Source: an uncultured Prevotella sp. (GTDB lineage Bacteria; Bacteroidota; Bacteroidia; Bacteroidales; Bacteroidaceae). Taken from it: a stretch of 33,081 bases of DNA. Position numbers and translations under genes: made by a program. Positions 5,182 through 13,310 of the stretch are shown one piece after another; position 1 is the stretch's first letter, and each line of letters opens with the position of its first letter. A model generated the notes under the pieces. The model had not been told where the DNA came from. It worked only from the letters and a program-made list of their open reading frames with translations, and made no database searches. The stretch spans positions 1 to 33,081 of the forward strand of contig CAKQMS010000033.1 of the NCBI GenBank assembly GCA_934254985.1, given 5' to 3'.

Positions 5182-6219
5182 ATGAGCAACATTATTAAAC
5201 CTAATGGTTACAAACCCCTACTCGACAGATGTCAGACCGAGCAGGGCATAAAGAAGATAAAGGACTTCTTCCAACAAAACCTTTCGACAGAGCTTAGATT
5301 GCAACGTGTCACGGCTCCGCTGTTCGTGATGAAGGGTCTGGGTATCAACGACGACCTGAATGGCGTGGAGCGTGCGGTGACGTTCCCGATAAAAGACCTT
5401 GGCGACGCTAAGGCTGAGGTGGTACACTCGTTGGCGAAATGGAAACGACTGACTTTGGCTGAATACAAGGTTAAGCCGGGATATGGTATTTATACGGATA
5501 TGAATGCCATCAGAGCCGACGAGGAGCTGGACAACCTGCACTCGCTATATGTGGACCAATGGGACTGGGAGGCTGTTATAAACAAGCAGGATCGCACGAT
5601 AGCTTTCTTGGAGGATGTGGTGAAGCGCATTTATGCAGCCATTCGCCGCACGGAGTATCTGACGTGCGAGACATTCCCTGTGTTGAAGCCTTTCTTGCCT
5701 CGAAGCATCCATTTTATTCATGCTGAGGATTTGCTGCAGATGTATCCCGACCTTAGTGCGAAGGAGCGCGAGGATGCTATCTGCAAGAAGTATGGTGCCG
5801 TGTTCTTGGAGGGTATTGGCGGAAAGCTGTCGAATGGCAAGAAGCACGACGGCAGAGCTCCCGACTATGATGATTGGAACACGATTGCCGAGAATGGCAA
5901 GCGTGGACTGAATGGCGATATATTGATTTGGTATCCGGTGCTTGGTCGCTCGTTTGAGCTTAGCTCTATGGGTATTCGTGTGGACAAGGAGAGCTTGTTG
6001 GCTCAGCTGAAGATTGAGGGTAAGGAGGATAGAGAAAAGCTTTATTTCCACCAGCAGTTGCTGAACGACAAGTTGCCATTGAGCATTGGTGGCGGTATTG
6101 GCCAGAGCCGATTGTGCATGGTGATGCTGCAGAAAGCGCATATCGGTGAGATTCAGGCAAGCATCTGGCCTGAGGATATGCGAAAAGAATGCATGGAAAT
6201 GGGAATGCCATTGATTTAA
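5182..6219 (+). CDS. asnA: Aspartate-ammonia ligase (asparagine synthetase A)
   Basis: 345 residues against 330 in E. coli. It makes asparagine from aspartate, ammonia and ATP through an aspartyl-AMP intermediate, on a catalytic core related to class II aspartyl/asparaginyl-tRNA synthetases. Recognisable stretches are RVTAPLFVMKGLGINDDLNG near 42-61, FPIKDL and VVHSLAKWKR near 70-88, the YTDMNAIRADE segment near 104-114, and the motif-3-like GGGIGQSRLCMVML near the C-terminus. It uses free ammonia, so it needs no glutaminase domain. It is monocistronic: a promoter lies upstream and a long inverted repeat separates it from convergent dnaX. Confidence 0.97.
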   Translation: MSNIIKPNGYKPLLDRCQTEQGIKKIKDFFQQNLSTELRLQRVTAPLFVMKGLGINDDLNGVERAVTFPIKDLGDAKAEVVHSLAKWKRLTLAEYKVKPGYGIYTDMNAIRADEELDNLHSLYVDQWDWEAVINKQDRTIAFLEDVVKRIYAAIRRTEYLTCETFPVLKPFLPRSIHFIHAEDLLQMYPDLSAKEREDAICKKYGAVFLEGIGGKLSNGKKHDGRAPDYDDWNTIAENGKRGLNGDILIWYPVLGRSFELSSMGIRVDKESLLAQLKIEGKEDREKLYFHQQLLNDKLPLSIGGGIGQSRLCMVMLQKAHIGEIQASIWPEDMRKECMEMGMPLI

Positions 6220-6220
6220 G

Positions 6221-6313
6221 GGAAGAGTGAAGAGTGAAGAATTAAATAGCCATAAAGACTAATGGATTCTTCACTCTTCACTCTTCACTCTTCGTTCTTC
6301 ACTCTTCACTCTC
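6221..6313. repeat. Inverted repeat, 7-nt purine period (family A), asnA/dnaX
   Basis: The left arm is built on GAAGAGT units (6222-6240), the right arm on ATTCTTCACTCTTCAC units (6266-6313), with a core of about 25 bp containing AAATAGCC. It lies between convergent genes and ends one base before the dnaX stop codon. A bidirectional terminator role is inferred. Confidence 0.8.
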
Positions 6314-8104
6314 TTACCCCATTTCCAGATGTAGGGATTCGATGAGGCGCTTGACGCCTGCGTTTGTTTTGATGAGTTCGGCAAGGACTTCGCGCTTGCT
6401 TAGTATGGCTTTCACCTCTTCTGCTTTGGCTAAGCGGATGGTGAGGGTTAGAGAGCCGTTGCCGAGTTCTTTGGCTAAGGTGGCACGGATGCGACCTTTT
6501 ATCTGTTGCACATCGGTTAGCAACACCTCGTTTTCTACAACCACTTCCACATTTGGGAAGTCGAGGAGTTTTGGTTGTATGTTTTTCATTCTGCTTGCTA
6601 ATGCCCTCATTTGCTGAGGCATGCGGTTGCACATCATCATCCATTGCAACTGCAAATCATCTTCAGAGAATTGTCTGTTTGCCGTGGTGTCGGTGATGAT
6701 TTCCTCCTCTTGCGCCACAGTCTGTTTCTTTCCCATGTTGCGGAGAGTGGAGAATGTGATGCCGAGAGAGCTGAGCTTGAGCTTTGGCTGCGAAGCCAGA
6801 GGTTGGGCTGAGGATGGTTGAGACGGAGCTGAGGATGGCTGAGCGGAATGGGCAACGGAGGGTTGCTGTTGGGTCGTAGAACGTCGCGACACAACAGTAT
6901 TATCGGCGGCAGCCACCTGCGAAGCTGCTTGTTGCCGATTTGCCATTATTTTCTTGAACAGGGTTTTTAGTCGCTTAGGGCTACGCCCCGAGCTAGCTCC
7001 TTCGTCAGCAGGCTGAGTGAGCTGGCAGACCTCTATGAGCGTCAACTCAACGAGCAGTCGCTTGTTAGAGCTCTGCTTATAGTTGACATCGCATTGGTTG
7101 AGTATCTTTAGCGCATTATAAAGGAAAGGGGTGGCGCATTTCTGTGCCTGCTGCTCGAATTTCTGTCGCTGGGTGTCGCTTGTTTCGAGGAGCTTGAGGG
7201 TTTCGGGATTCTTTGCCATGAGCACATTTCGGATATGGCTTGCAAGACCCGATACGAGGTTGGCAGCGTCGAAACCCTTTGCCAACACGCTATCCAAGAG
7301 CAACATCACTTCCGACACCTTGTTTTCCAAGGCGTAGTCTACGATATTGAAATAGTTGTCGGCATCGAGCACGTTGAGGTCTTCGATGACTTTCTGATAG
7401 GTGATATTGCCCTGGCAGAAGCTTGCTGCCTGGTCGAAGATGGAGAGAGCATCGCGCATACCTCCGTCTGCCTTTTCGGCTATGAGCGCCAATGCCTGTT
7501 CCTCGTAGGTGATGCCTTCCTTTTCAGCCACCATCTTCAGGTGGTTGATGGTGCCCTGCACGGTCATACGCTCGAAGTCGTAGATTTGGCAACGCGAGAG
7601 GATGGTTGGCAATATCTTGTGTTTCTCGGTAGTGGCAAGGATAAAGATGACGTGAGCCGGTGGCTCCTCAAGAGTTTTGAGGAACGAATTGAATGCCGCC
7701 TGCGAGAGCATGTGAACCTCGTCGATGATGAACACCTTGTATTTACCCACCTGTGGCGGGATGCGGGTTTGATCCATGAGGGTTTTGATCTGCTCCACAC
7801 CATTGTTGCTGGCTGCATCGAGCTCGAAGATGTTGTAAGAGCGCTGCTCATTGAAAGCCTTGCAGCTTTCGCACTCGCCACAAGCATCGCCATCGGCAGT
7901 AGGATGCATGCAGTTGATGACTTTAGCAAAGATTCGGGCGCAGGTGGTCTTGCCCACGCCTCGTGGTCCGCAGAACAAATAGGCGTGTGCCAATTTGCCA
8001 CTAAGCACAGCATTCTTCAATGTTGTGGTCAGCGCCTTTTGTCCCACCACGGAGTCGAAGGACATAGGACGGTATTTGCGTGCCGAGACTATATAGTCGT
8101 TCAT
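6314..8104 (-). CDS. dnaX: DNA polymerase III subunit gamma/tau
   Basis: A 596-residue clamp-loader ATPase that opens the beta clamp and tethers polymerase III. It begins NDYIVSARKYRP. Walker A is GPRGVGKT (46-53), the zinc site is C65, C75, C78 and C81, and Walker B is FIIDEVH (125-131). Domain III follows to about residue 350. Then comes a Ser/Gln/Pro-rich linker (about 395-450), and the tail corresponds to tau-specific regions that bind polymerase and helicase. The A-run where a programmed frameshift would be expected is only four A long, so I see no signal for a separate gamma product. A long homopurine tract lies just upstream of its promoter. Confidence 0.96.
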   Translation of the reverse strand: MNDYIVSARKYRPMSFDSVVGQKALTTTLKNAVLSGKLAHAYLFCGPRGVGKTTCARIFAKVINCMHPTADGDACGECESCKAFNEQRSYNIFELDAASNNGVEQIKTLMDQTRIPPQVGKYKVFIIDEVHMLSQAAFNSFLKTLEEPPAHVIFILATTEKHKILPTILSRCQIYDFERMTVQGTINHLKMVAEKEGITYEEQALALIAEKADGGMRDALSIFDQAASFCQGNITYQKVIEDLNVLDADNYFNIVDYALENKVSEVMLLLDSVLAKGFDAANLVSGLASHIRNVLMAKNPETLKLLETSDTQRQKFEQQAQKCATPFLYNALKILNQCDVNYKQSSNKRLLVELTLIEVCQLTQPADEGASSGRSPKRLKTLFKKIMANRQQAASQVAAADNTVVSRRSTTQQQPSVAHSAQPSSAPSQPSSAQPLASQPKLKLSSLGITFSTLRNMGKKQTVAQEEEIITDTTANRQFSEDDLQLQWMMMCNRMPQQMRALASRMKNIQPKLLDFPNVEVVVENEVLLTDVQQIKGRIRATLAKELGNGSLTLTIRLAKAEEVKAILSKREVLAELIKTNAGVKRLIESLHLEMG

Positions 8105-8158
8105 ATTAAAGAGGATGAATTATTTTAGTTCAAAAGAAGATGTTTTCTTTTCAAGTGC

Positions 8159-8166
8159 AAACTTAC
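8159..8166 (-). promoter_or_regulatory. Promoter -7 element for dnaX
   Basis: Reads TAAGTTTG on the minus strand, about 55 bp before the start codon. No convincing -33 TTTG is seen at the usual distance. Confidence 0.45.
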
Positions 8167-8217
8167 ACAAAAAAATCCATTTATCCTTAGCTTTGAGCAA
8201 AAAGCTGCTGATTTTTT

Positions 8218-8449
8218 TTAAGGGAAGAGGAAGGGAAAGCGGAAGCAGAGGGGAAAGGGAAAGAGAAAGGGAAAGGAAGAGAGGAAAGGAAGGAGAAAAA
8301 GAGGAAGGGAAAGCGATGCAGCCGAGCTGCACCGAACCCAACCCTCGGGGGACAAAAGGCAAAAAGCAGGGAGGAGGGGGAAAAGAGAAGGAAAAAGGGA
8401 AAGGAGGAAAAGGAGGGAAAAGGAAAGAAGGGAGAAAAAAAGGGAAAGC
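8218..8449. repeat. Homopurine tract upstream of dnaX
   Basis: Plus-strand purine runs cover about 8218-8311 and 8366-8448 with only rare pyrimidines. A 50-bp interruption between them contains a small TGCAGC/GCTGCA stem. Many GGG/GGGG blocks spaced by A-rich runs could form triplex or G-quadruplex structures. On the minus strand this pyrimidine tract follows the rubrerythrin terminator. No gene is credible here. Confidence 0.75.
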
Positions 8450-8475
8450 CTCGCCCAAGATTATTGGACGAGGCT
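8447..8475 (-). terminator. Terminator of the rubrerythrin gene
   Basis: AGCCTCG (8447-8453) pairs with CGAGGCT (8469-8475), and CCAA pairs with TTGG inside. Read on the minus strand the stem is unbroken through one G-U pair and is followed by TTCCCTTTTTTT. Confidence 0.8.
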
Positions 8476-8580
8476 ATAGTTTAGCTTCGGCTATGGTTTA
8501 GCTTCGGCTATAGTTTAGCTTCGGCTATAGTTTAGCTTCGGCTATAGTTTAGCTTCGGCTATAGTTTAGCTTCGGCTATT
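8472..8580. repeat. 17-bp tandem repeat, 6.4 copies
   Basis: The unit GGCTATAGTTTAGCTTC starts at 8472, 8489, 8506, 8523, 8540 and 8557, with a 7-bp partial copy at 8574. Only unit 2 differs (one A to G). Every junction reads TAGC-TTCG-GCTA, a four-pair stem closed by C-G around TTCG, so plus-strand RNA would form six cUUCGg tetraloop hairpins in a row. It lies in the 3' region of rubrerythrin. Confidence 0.9.
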
Positions 8581-8638
8581 GATTACCCTCAAAAACGATT
8601 GGAATCGAGATAATCGGGGATTTACCAGTTTTCGGGAA

Positions 8639-9181
8639 TTACCAGTTTTCGGCTCTTACCTCGAAGTAGCTCTGTGGATGGTCGCATACTGGGCATACCT
8701 CAGGAGCCTTCTTGCCTACTACGATATGACCACAGTTGCGGCACTTCCAGATGGTGTCGCCCTCGCGAGAGAATACGATGCCATCTTCGATGTTCTTGAG
8801 CAACTTGAGGTAACGCTCCTCGTGATGACGCTCAATCTCTGCTACGCCACGCATCTTGGCAGCAATCTCAGGGAAGCCTTCTTCCTCAGCCTCTTGAGCC
8901 ATGCGGTCGTACATGTTTGTCCACTCGAAGTTCTCGCCCTCGGCAGCAGCACGAAGATTAGAGATGGTGTCTTTAATGGCGCCACCCTCGAGGAGCTTGA
9001 ACCACATCTTAGCGTGCTCTCTCTCGTTGTCGGCAGTCTCTTCGAAGAGTGCTGCAATCTGCTGATAACCTTCCTTCTTTGCCTTAGAAGCAAAATATGT
9101 ATACTTGTTGCGAGCCTGCGACTCACCAGCGAAAGCCTCCATGAGGTTCTTCTCTGTCTTTGTTCCTTTCAATTCCTTCAT
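8639..9181 (-). CDS. rbr: Rubrerythrin (NADH peroxidase-type)
   Basis: A 180-residue cytosolic enzyme that reduces hydrogen peroxide to water in anaerobes. The N-terminal four-helix ferritin-like domain carries the di-iron ligands as E20, E53xxH56 and the ExxH-like pair in EIERHHEER (115-123). The C-terminal rubredoxin-like domain has C147xxC150 and C163xxC166, which bind one Fe and feed electrons to the di-iron site. The domain order and length are those of classical rubrerythrin. It diverges from oxyR across a 173-bp gap with facing promoters, so peroxide-dependent control by OxyR is likely. Confidence 0.96.
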   Translation of the reverse strand: MKELKGTKTEKNLMEAFAGESQARNKYTYFASKAKKEGYQQIAALFEETADNEREHAKMWFKLLEGGAIKDTISNLRAAAEGENFEWTNMYDRMAQEAEEEGFPEIAAKMRGVAEIERHHEERYLKLLKNIEDGIVFSREGDTIWKCRNCGHIVVGKKAPEVCPVCDHPQSYFEVRAENW

Positions 9182-9218
9182 AGTTGTATAATGTTTAGTG
9201 TTTAATTGTTTTCTGTTG

Positions 9219-9250
9219 CAAAGTTATTCCTTTTGTTTGAAACTGCCAAA
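9219..9250 (-). promoter_or_regulatory. Promoter of rubrerythrin
   Basis: On the minus strand, TTTG (9250-9247), a 20-nt spacer, then TAACTTTG (9226-9219). The region between this and the oxyR promoter is where an OxyR site would be expected. Confidence 0.75.
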
Positions 9251-9301
9251 CAGAATTTAGCTATCGGGCAATAGAAAAAATCTATTTTAACCAAAAAAGA
9301 T

Positions 9302-9332
9302 TTTGAGGAAACAATAATTCTCGATATATTTG
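9302..9332 (+). promoter_or_regulatory. Promoter of oxyR
   Basis: TTTG (9302-9305), a 19-nt spacer, then TATATTTG (9325-9332), 22 bp before the oxyR start codon. Confidence 0.75.
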
Positions 9333-9354
9333 CAATAAAAATATATATATTGCT

Positions 9355-10284
9355 ATGACACTTCAACAATTGGAATATATAGTGGCTGTTTATCGCACTC
9401 GACATTTCGCCAAGGCTGCGGAGCAATGTGGAGTGACGCAGCCTACGCTGAGCGCAATGATACAGAAGCTGGAAGCGGAATTGGACATAAGAATATTTGA
9501 ACGCTCGTCGCAACAGGTGACGCCTACGCCAATAGGTAAGATTGTGGTGGAACAGGCGTGGAAGGTGATACAGAGAGCCAACAAGCTGAAGGATATTGTG
9601 GCAGAAGAGAAGAAGGCTGTAACGGGCTCATTCCGCATAGGTATTCTGCCCACGATAGCGCCATATTTGTTGCCACGATTCTTTACCGAGCTACAGGCTC
9701 AAAACCCGCAGCTAAGCTTGGTGGTGATAGAGATGAAAACGGCTGATATGAAGCGAGCTTTGGACCGCGGAGATATTGATGCCGGAATATTGGTGAACCT
9801 CGAGGGATTGGAAGACTACAACTCTATCACATTATTTTATGAGCAGTTTTTGGCTTATGTTGCCGAGAATGACAAGCTGTTTGAGGCTAAGAGCATAAAG
9901 GCGACAGATTTGAACAATGAGTTTTTGTGGCTGTTGGACGAAGGACATTGCTTCAGAGACCAGCTGGTGAAATTCTGCCATTTGAAGTCGGCACGCAAGA
10001 GCCAGGCTTCATATTCGTTGGGTAGCATAGAGACCTTTATGAGAATGGTGGAGAACGGCAAGGGAGTGACTTTTATCCCCGAACTGGCGTCGACACAGCT
10101 GAATGCCGAGCAGAGGAGATTGGTTAGGCCGTTTGCACTCCCTATCCCTACACGAGAGGTGATATTGGCTACATCAAAGGCTTTCGTCAGACACTCCATA
10201 TTGGGCATTGTGGCAGAAAGCATAAGAAGCCATGTGCCGGAATGCATGCTGAAGCTTAACAATACGGAGCAAAGAATATTGTAA
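9355..10284 (+). CDS. oxyR: OxyR peroxide-sensing LysR-type regulator
   Basis: 309 residues. The N-terminal LysR winged helix (MTLQQLEYIVAVYRTRHFAKAA..., about 1-60) is followed by a helical linker and a periplasmic-binding-like sensor domain. The sensor holds C199 and C208 in EGHCFRDQLVKFCHLK, the same numbers and spacing as the disulfide-forming pair of E. coli OxyR, so direct sensing of hydrogen peroxide by a reversible disulfide is strongly indicated. In Bacteroides OxyR activates catalase, AhpCF, Dps and related genes; here the adjacent divergent gene is rubrerythrin. It is followed by a half copy of the family A repeat and then lysS under its own promoter. Confidence 0.95.
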   Translation: MTLQQLEYIVAVYRTRHFAKAAEQCGVTQPTLSAMIQKLEAELDIRIFERSSQQVTPTPIGKIVVEQAWKVIQRANKLKDIVAEEKKAVTGSFRIGILPTIAPYLLPRFFTELQAQNPQLSLVVIEMKTADMKRALDRGDIDAGILVNLEGLEDYNSITLFYEQFLAYVAENDKLFEAKSIKATDLNNEFLWLLDEGHCFRDQLVKFCHLKSARKSQASYSLGSIETFMRMVENGKGVTFIPELASTQLNAEQRRLVRPFALPIPTREVILATSKAFVRHSILGIVAESIRSHVPECMLKLNNTEQRIL

Positions 10285-10313
10285 GTGAAGAGGGAAGAGG
10301 GAAGAGGGAAGAA
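10285..10313. repeat. Half copy of the family A repeat, oxyR/lysS
   Basis: GTGAAGAGGGAAGAGGGAAG and following bases match the left arm of the 7-nt-period element, but there is no right arm, so it could not fold as the full copies can. Confidence 0.6.
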
Positions 10314-10409
10314 TCCAATAGAAAGGGAGATTTTTAACGCTAAAGTTGCTAAAGGTCAAGAAAGTGTATAAAGAATATAAAAATACTTCTATCTTTCAGA
10401 TAATTTTAT

Positions 10410-10417
10410 TAATTTTG
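10410..10417 (+). promoter_or_regulatory. Promoter -7 element for lysS
   Basis: TAATTTTG matches TAnnTTTG, 32 bp before the start codon. The -33 element is not clear. Confidence 0.5.
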
Positions 10418-10448
10418 CAACCATAAAATAAATATTCGAATAGATTTT

Positions 10449-12185
10449 ATGAACATTTTAGAGCTAAGTGAACAGGAGATTGGCCGTCGCCAAAGTCTCC
10501 AAGAGCTACGCGATATGGGTATTGAGCCATATCCTGCAGCAGAATTTCCTGTAAATGCGTATTCAACAGATATTCGTGAGCAATTCAGCGATGACGCCGA
10601 GCCAAGACAGGTTTCGGTGGCTGGTCGTTTGATGGGTCGCCGTGTGATGGGTAAGGCAAGTTTTGCTGAAATGCAAGACAGCAAAGGCCGTATGCAGGTT
10701 TACATCTCACGCGACGAGATTTGCCCAGGCGAAGACAAAGACCTATATAATAAGGTATTTAAGAAGCTGATGGACATCGGCGACTTTATCGGTGTGAAGG
10801 GTTACGTATTCCGCACACAGACAGGCGAGATTTCTATCCACGCGCAGGAGATTACACTTTTGAGCAAGAGCTTGAAGCCACTTCCAATAGTGAAATATAA
10901 GGATGGTGTGGCTTACGACAAGTTTGACGATCCTGAACTTCGCTATCGTCAGCGCTATGTTGACTTGATTGTCAACGACGGCGTGAAAGATACATTCCTT
11001 CAGCGTGCAACAGTATTGCGCACTATTCGCCAGGTATTGGACAACGCTGGATACACAGAGGTAGAAACACCTACACTCCAGGCTATTGCCGGTGGTGCTT
11101 CTGCTCGTCCATTCATCACCCACTTCAATGCTTTGAACATAGATATGTACATGCGTATCGCTACAGAGCTTTATTTGAAGCGCCTCATCGTAGGTGGTTT
11201 CGAGGGTGTTTACGAGATTGGCAAGAACTTCCGCAACGAGGGTATGGACCGCAACCACAACCCTGAGTTTACATGTATGGAATTGTATGTGCAGTACAAG
11301 GACTACAACTGGATGATGTCGTTTACAGAGAAGTTGCTCGAGACTGTCTGCACAGCCGTAAACGGTAAGCCAGAGCGCGAGATAGATGGCAAGATTATCA
11401 GCTTTAAGGCTCCTTATCGTCGTTTGCCTATCCTCGATGCTATCAAGGAGAAGACAGGTTTCGACTGCAACGGCAAGAGCGAGGAAGAGATTCACGACTT
11501 CTGTAAGCAAAAGGGCATGGAGGTTGACGAGACAATGGGTAAGGGTAAGCTTATCGACGAGCTCTTTGGCGAGTTCTGCGAGGGCACATACATCCAGCCT
11601 ACTTTCATCACCGACTATCCAGTAGAGATGTCGCCATTGACAAAGAAGCACCGCTCTAAGCCAGGATTGACAGAGCGCTTTGAGTTGATGGTGAATGGTA
11701 AGGAGCTTGCCAATGCTTACTCTGAGCTCAACGACCCAATAGACCAGGAGGAGCGTTTCATCGACCAGATGAAGCTTGCCGACAAGGGCGACGACGAGGC
11801 TATGATCATCGACTACGACTTCCTGCGCGCATTGCAGTATGGAATGCCTCCAACAAGCGGTATTGGTATTGGTATCGACCGATTGGTGATGTTGATGACA
11901 GGCAAGACCTACATCCAGGAAGTATTGTTCTTCCCACAGATGAAGCCAGAGAAGAAGATTCCACAGAGCAGCGTGGCAGAATGGGCAGAGCTTGGTGTGG
12001 AAGAGAATTGGGTTTACGTGTTGCGCAAAGCAGGATTCAACCTCATCTCAGACATAGCAAACGAAAAGGCTCAGGGCTTGCAGCAGAAGCTTGGAGAAAT
12101 AAACAAGAAATATAAGCTTGGCTACGAAAAGCCTTCGGTAGACGAGATAAATACTTGGATAGAGAAAGCTGCAGCAAAGGCATAA
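10449..12185 (+). CDS. lysS: Lysine-tRNA ligase, class II
   Basis: A 578-residue cytosolic enzyme that charges tRNA-Lys. The N-terminal OB-fold (VSVAGRLMGRRVMGKASFAEMQ from about residue 55) binds the anticodon. The class II core contains motif 2 (FRNEGMDRNHNPEFT near 260-275) and motif 3 (GIGIGIDRLVMLMTG near 474-488). The E. coli enzyme has 505 residues; the extra C-terminal stretch of about 70 (VYVLRKAGFNLISDIANEKA...) resembles a helical helix-hairpin-helix-type extension common in Bacteroidetes LysS. It leads a co-directional group with gpsA (46-bp gap) and pgi (83-bp gap). Confidence 0.98.
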   Translation: MNILELSEQEIGRRQSLQELRDMGIEPYPAAEFPVNAYSTDIREQFSDDAEPRQVSVAGRLMGRRVMGKASFAEMQDSKGRMQVYISRDEICPGEDKDLYNKVFKKLMDIGDFIGVKGYVFRTQTGEISIHAQEITLLSKSLKPLPIVKYKDGVAYDKFDDPELRYRQRYVDLIVNDGVKDTFLQRATVLRTIRQVLDNAGYTEVETPTLQAIAGGASARPFITHFNALNIDMYMRIATELYLKRLIVGGFEGVYEIGKNFRNEGMDRNHNPEFTCMELYVQYKDYNWMMSFTEKLLETVCTAVNGKPEREIDGKIISFKAPYRRLPILDAIKEKTGFDCNGKSEEEIHDFCKQKGMEVDETMGKGKLIDELFGEFCEGTYIQPTFITDYPVEMSPLTKKHRSKPGLTERFELMVNGKELANAYSELNDPIDQEERFIDQMKLADKGDDEAMIIDYDFLRALQYGMPPTSGIGIGIDRLVMLMTGKTYIQEVLFFPQMKPEKKIPQSSVAEWAELGVEENWVYVLRKAGFNLISDIANEKAQGLQQKLGEINKKYKLGYEKPSVDEINTWIEKAAAKA

Positions 12186-12231
12186 GCTATCTCTAAACTT
12201 CCATTTCCTTTTTTTATAGAAATAAGTACGC

Positions 12232-13227
12232 ATGTTTGATTGCGGTAAAATAGCAATTATTGGCGGCGGTAGCTGGGCTACCGCTATTGCCAAGATTGTG
12301 GTGGGACATACTCATCACATTGGTTGGTATATGCGTCGCGACGACCGTATAGAAGACTTCAAGAGGTTGGGCCATAACCCTGCTTATCTTGTGGGAGCGC
12401 ACTTTAATGTAGACGAGATTTTCTTCTCGTCAGATTTGAATAAGATTGTAGAAGCCTACGACACCTTGGTGTTTGTGACTCCTTCGCCTTATCTGAAAAA
12501 CCATTTGCGCAAACTAAAGACACGCATCAGGGATAAATTCGTAATCACAGCCATCAAAGGTATTGTGCCCGACGAAAACCTTGCCTGCTCGGAGTATTTC
12601 CACCATGTTTATGATGTGCCTTACGAGAACCTCGCCTGCATAGGCGGTCCGTCGCATGCCGAAGAGGTTGCTCTAGAACGATTGTCGTATCTCACCGTGG
12701 GATGTTGCGACATCGACAAGGCAAAGGCTTTTGCCGATGTGCTGTCGTCGGACTATATCAAAACCAAGACCTCACTTGATGTTATCGGAATAGAATATTC
12801 TTCGGTATTGAAGAATGTATACGCCATAGCAGCAGGTATTTGTGGCGGATTGAAATATGGCGACAACTTCCAGGCTGTATTGATGGCTAATGCCGTACAG
12901 GAGATGAACCGTTTCCTTATGGCAATACATCCTATAGACCGCAATGTTTACGACTCTGTTTATCTCGGCGACTTGCTCGTGACGGGATATTCAAACTTTA
13001 GCCGTAACCGCACATTCGGAACTATGATTGGTAAAGGATATTCGGTGAAGAGTGCGCAGATAGAAATGGAGATGATTGCAGAAGGATATTTCGGCACAAA
13101 ATGTATGAAGGAGATAAATCGCCACATGCACGTAAATATGCCTATCCTCGACGCTGTCTACAATATTCTGTATGAGCGCATTAATCCACAAATAGAGATT
13201 AAGCTGCTCACCGACTCCTTTAGATAA
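12232..13227 (+). CDS. gpsA: Glycerol-3-phosphate dehydrogenase, NAD(P)+
   Basis: 331 residues. It reduces dihydroxyacetone phosphate to sn-glycerol-3-phosphate, the backbone of phospholipids. The Rossmann motif GGGSWATA starts at residue 11. IKGI near 105 and GGPSHAEEVA near 140-150 are family signatures, and K194 in LKNVYAIAAGI matches the catalytic lysine. The C-terminal helical domain has the NRTFG segment (SNFSRNRTFG). It lies between lysS and pgi with a short gap upstream. I see no promoter of its own. Confidence 0.96.
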   Translation: MFDCGKIAIIGGGSWATAIAKIVVGHTHHIGWYMRRDDRIEDFKRLGHNPAYLVGAHFNVDEIFFSSDLNKIVEAYDTLVFVTPSPYLKNHLRKLKTRIRDKFVITAIKGIVPDENLACSEYFHHVYDVPYENLACIGGPSHAEEVALERLSYLTVGCCDIDKAKAFADVLSSDYIKTKTSLDVIGIEYSSVLKNVYAIAAGICGGLKYGDNFQAVLMANAVQEMNRFLMAIHPIDRNVYDSVYLGDLLVTGYSNFSRNRTFGTMIGKGYSVKSAQIEMEMIAEGYFGTKCMKEINRHMHVNMPILDAVYNILYERINPQIEIKLLTDSFR

Positions 13228-13290
13228 AAAGTAAAAGGGTAAAAAGGTAAAAAATTAAAAAAGTAAAAGGGATTAAAGAACAAGGAAAAA
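13228..13290. repeat. A-rich repeat related to family B, gpsA/pgi
   Basis: Irregular GTAAAAGG/GGTAAAAA units, ending in GTAAAAGGGATTAAAGAACA. The last part recurs upstream of the HGSNAT-like gene (17671-17694) with few changes. There is no matching right arm. Confidence 0.5.
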
Positions 13291-13310
13291 TTTAATTCAT
13301 ATAAAATCTT

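Noticed and set aside
6314..8104. Programmed frameshift in dnaX giving a gamma product
   Set aside because: No slippery A6-7 run with a downstream stem is visible in the region after the ATPase domains.
7235..8128. 297-codon plus-strand frame opposite dnaX
   Set aside because: Antisense shadow of a clear dnaX gene; no recognisable domain.
8115..8501. 128-codon frame through the homopurine tract
   Set aside because: The Gly/Lys/Glu/Arg-only translation is a product of the purine tract, with no start context.
8472..8580. Possible CRISPR array from the 17-bp repeats
   Set aside because: The repeats are directly abutting with no spacers, and no cas genes are present.
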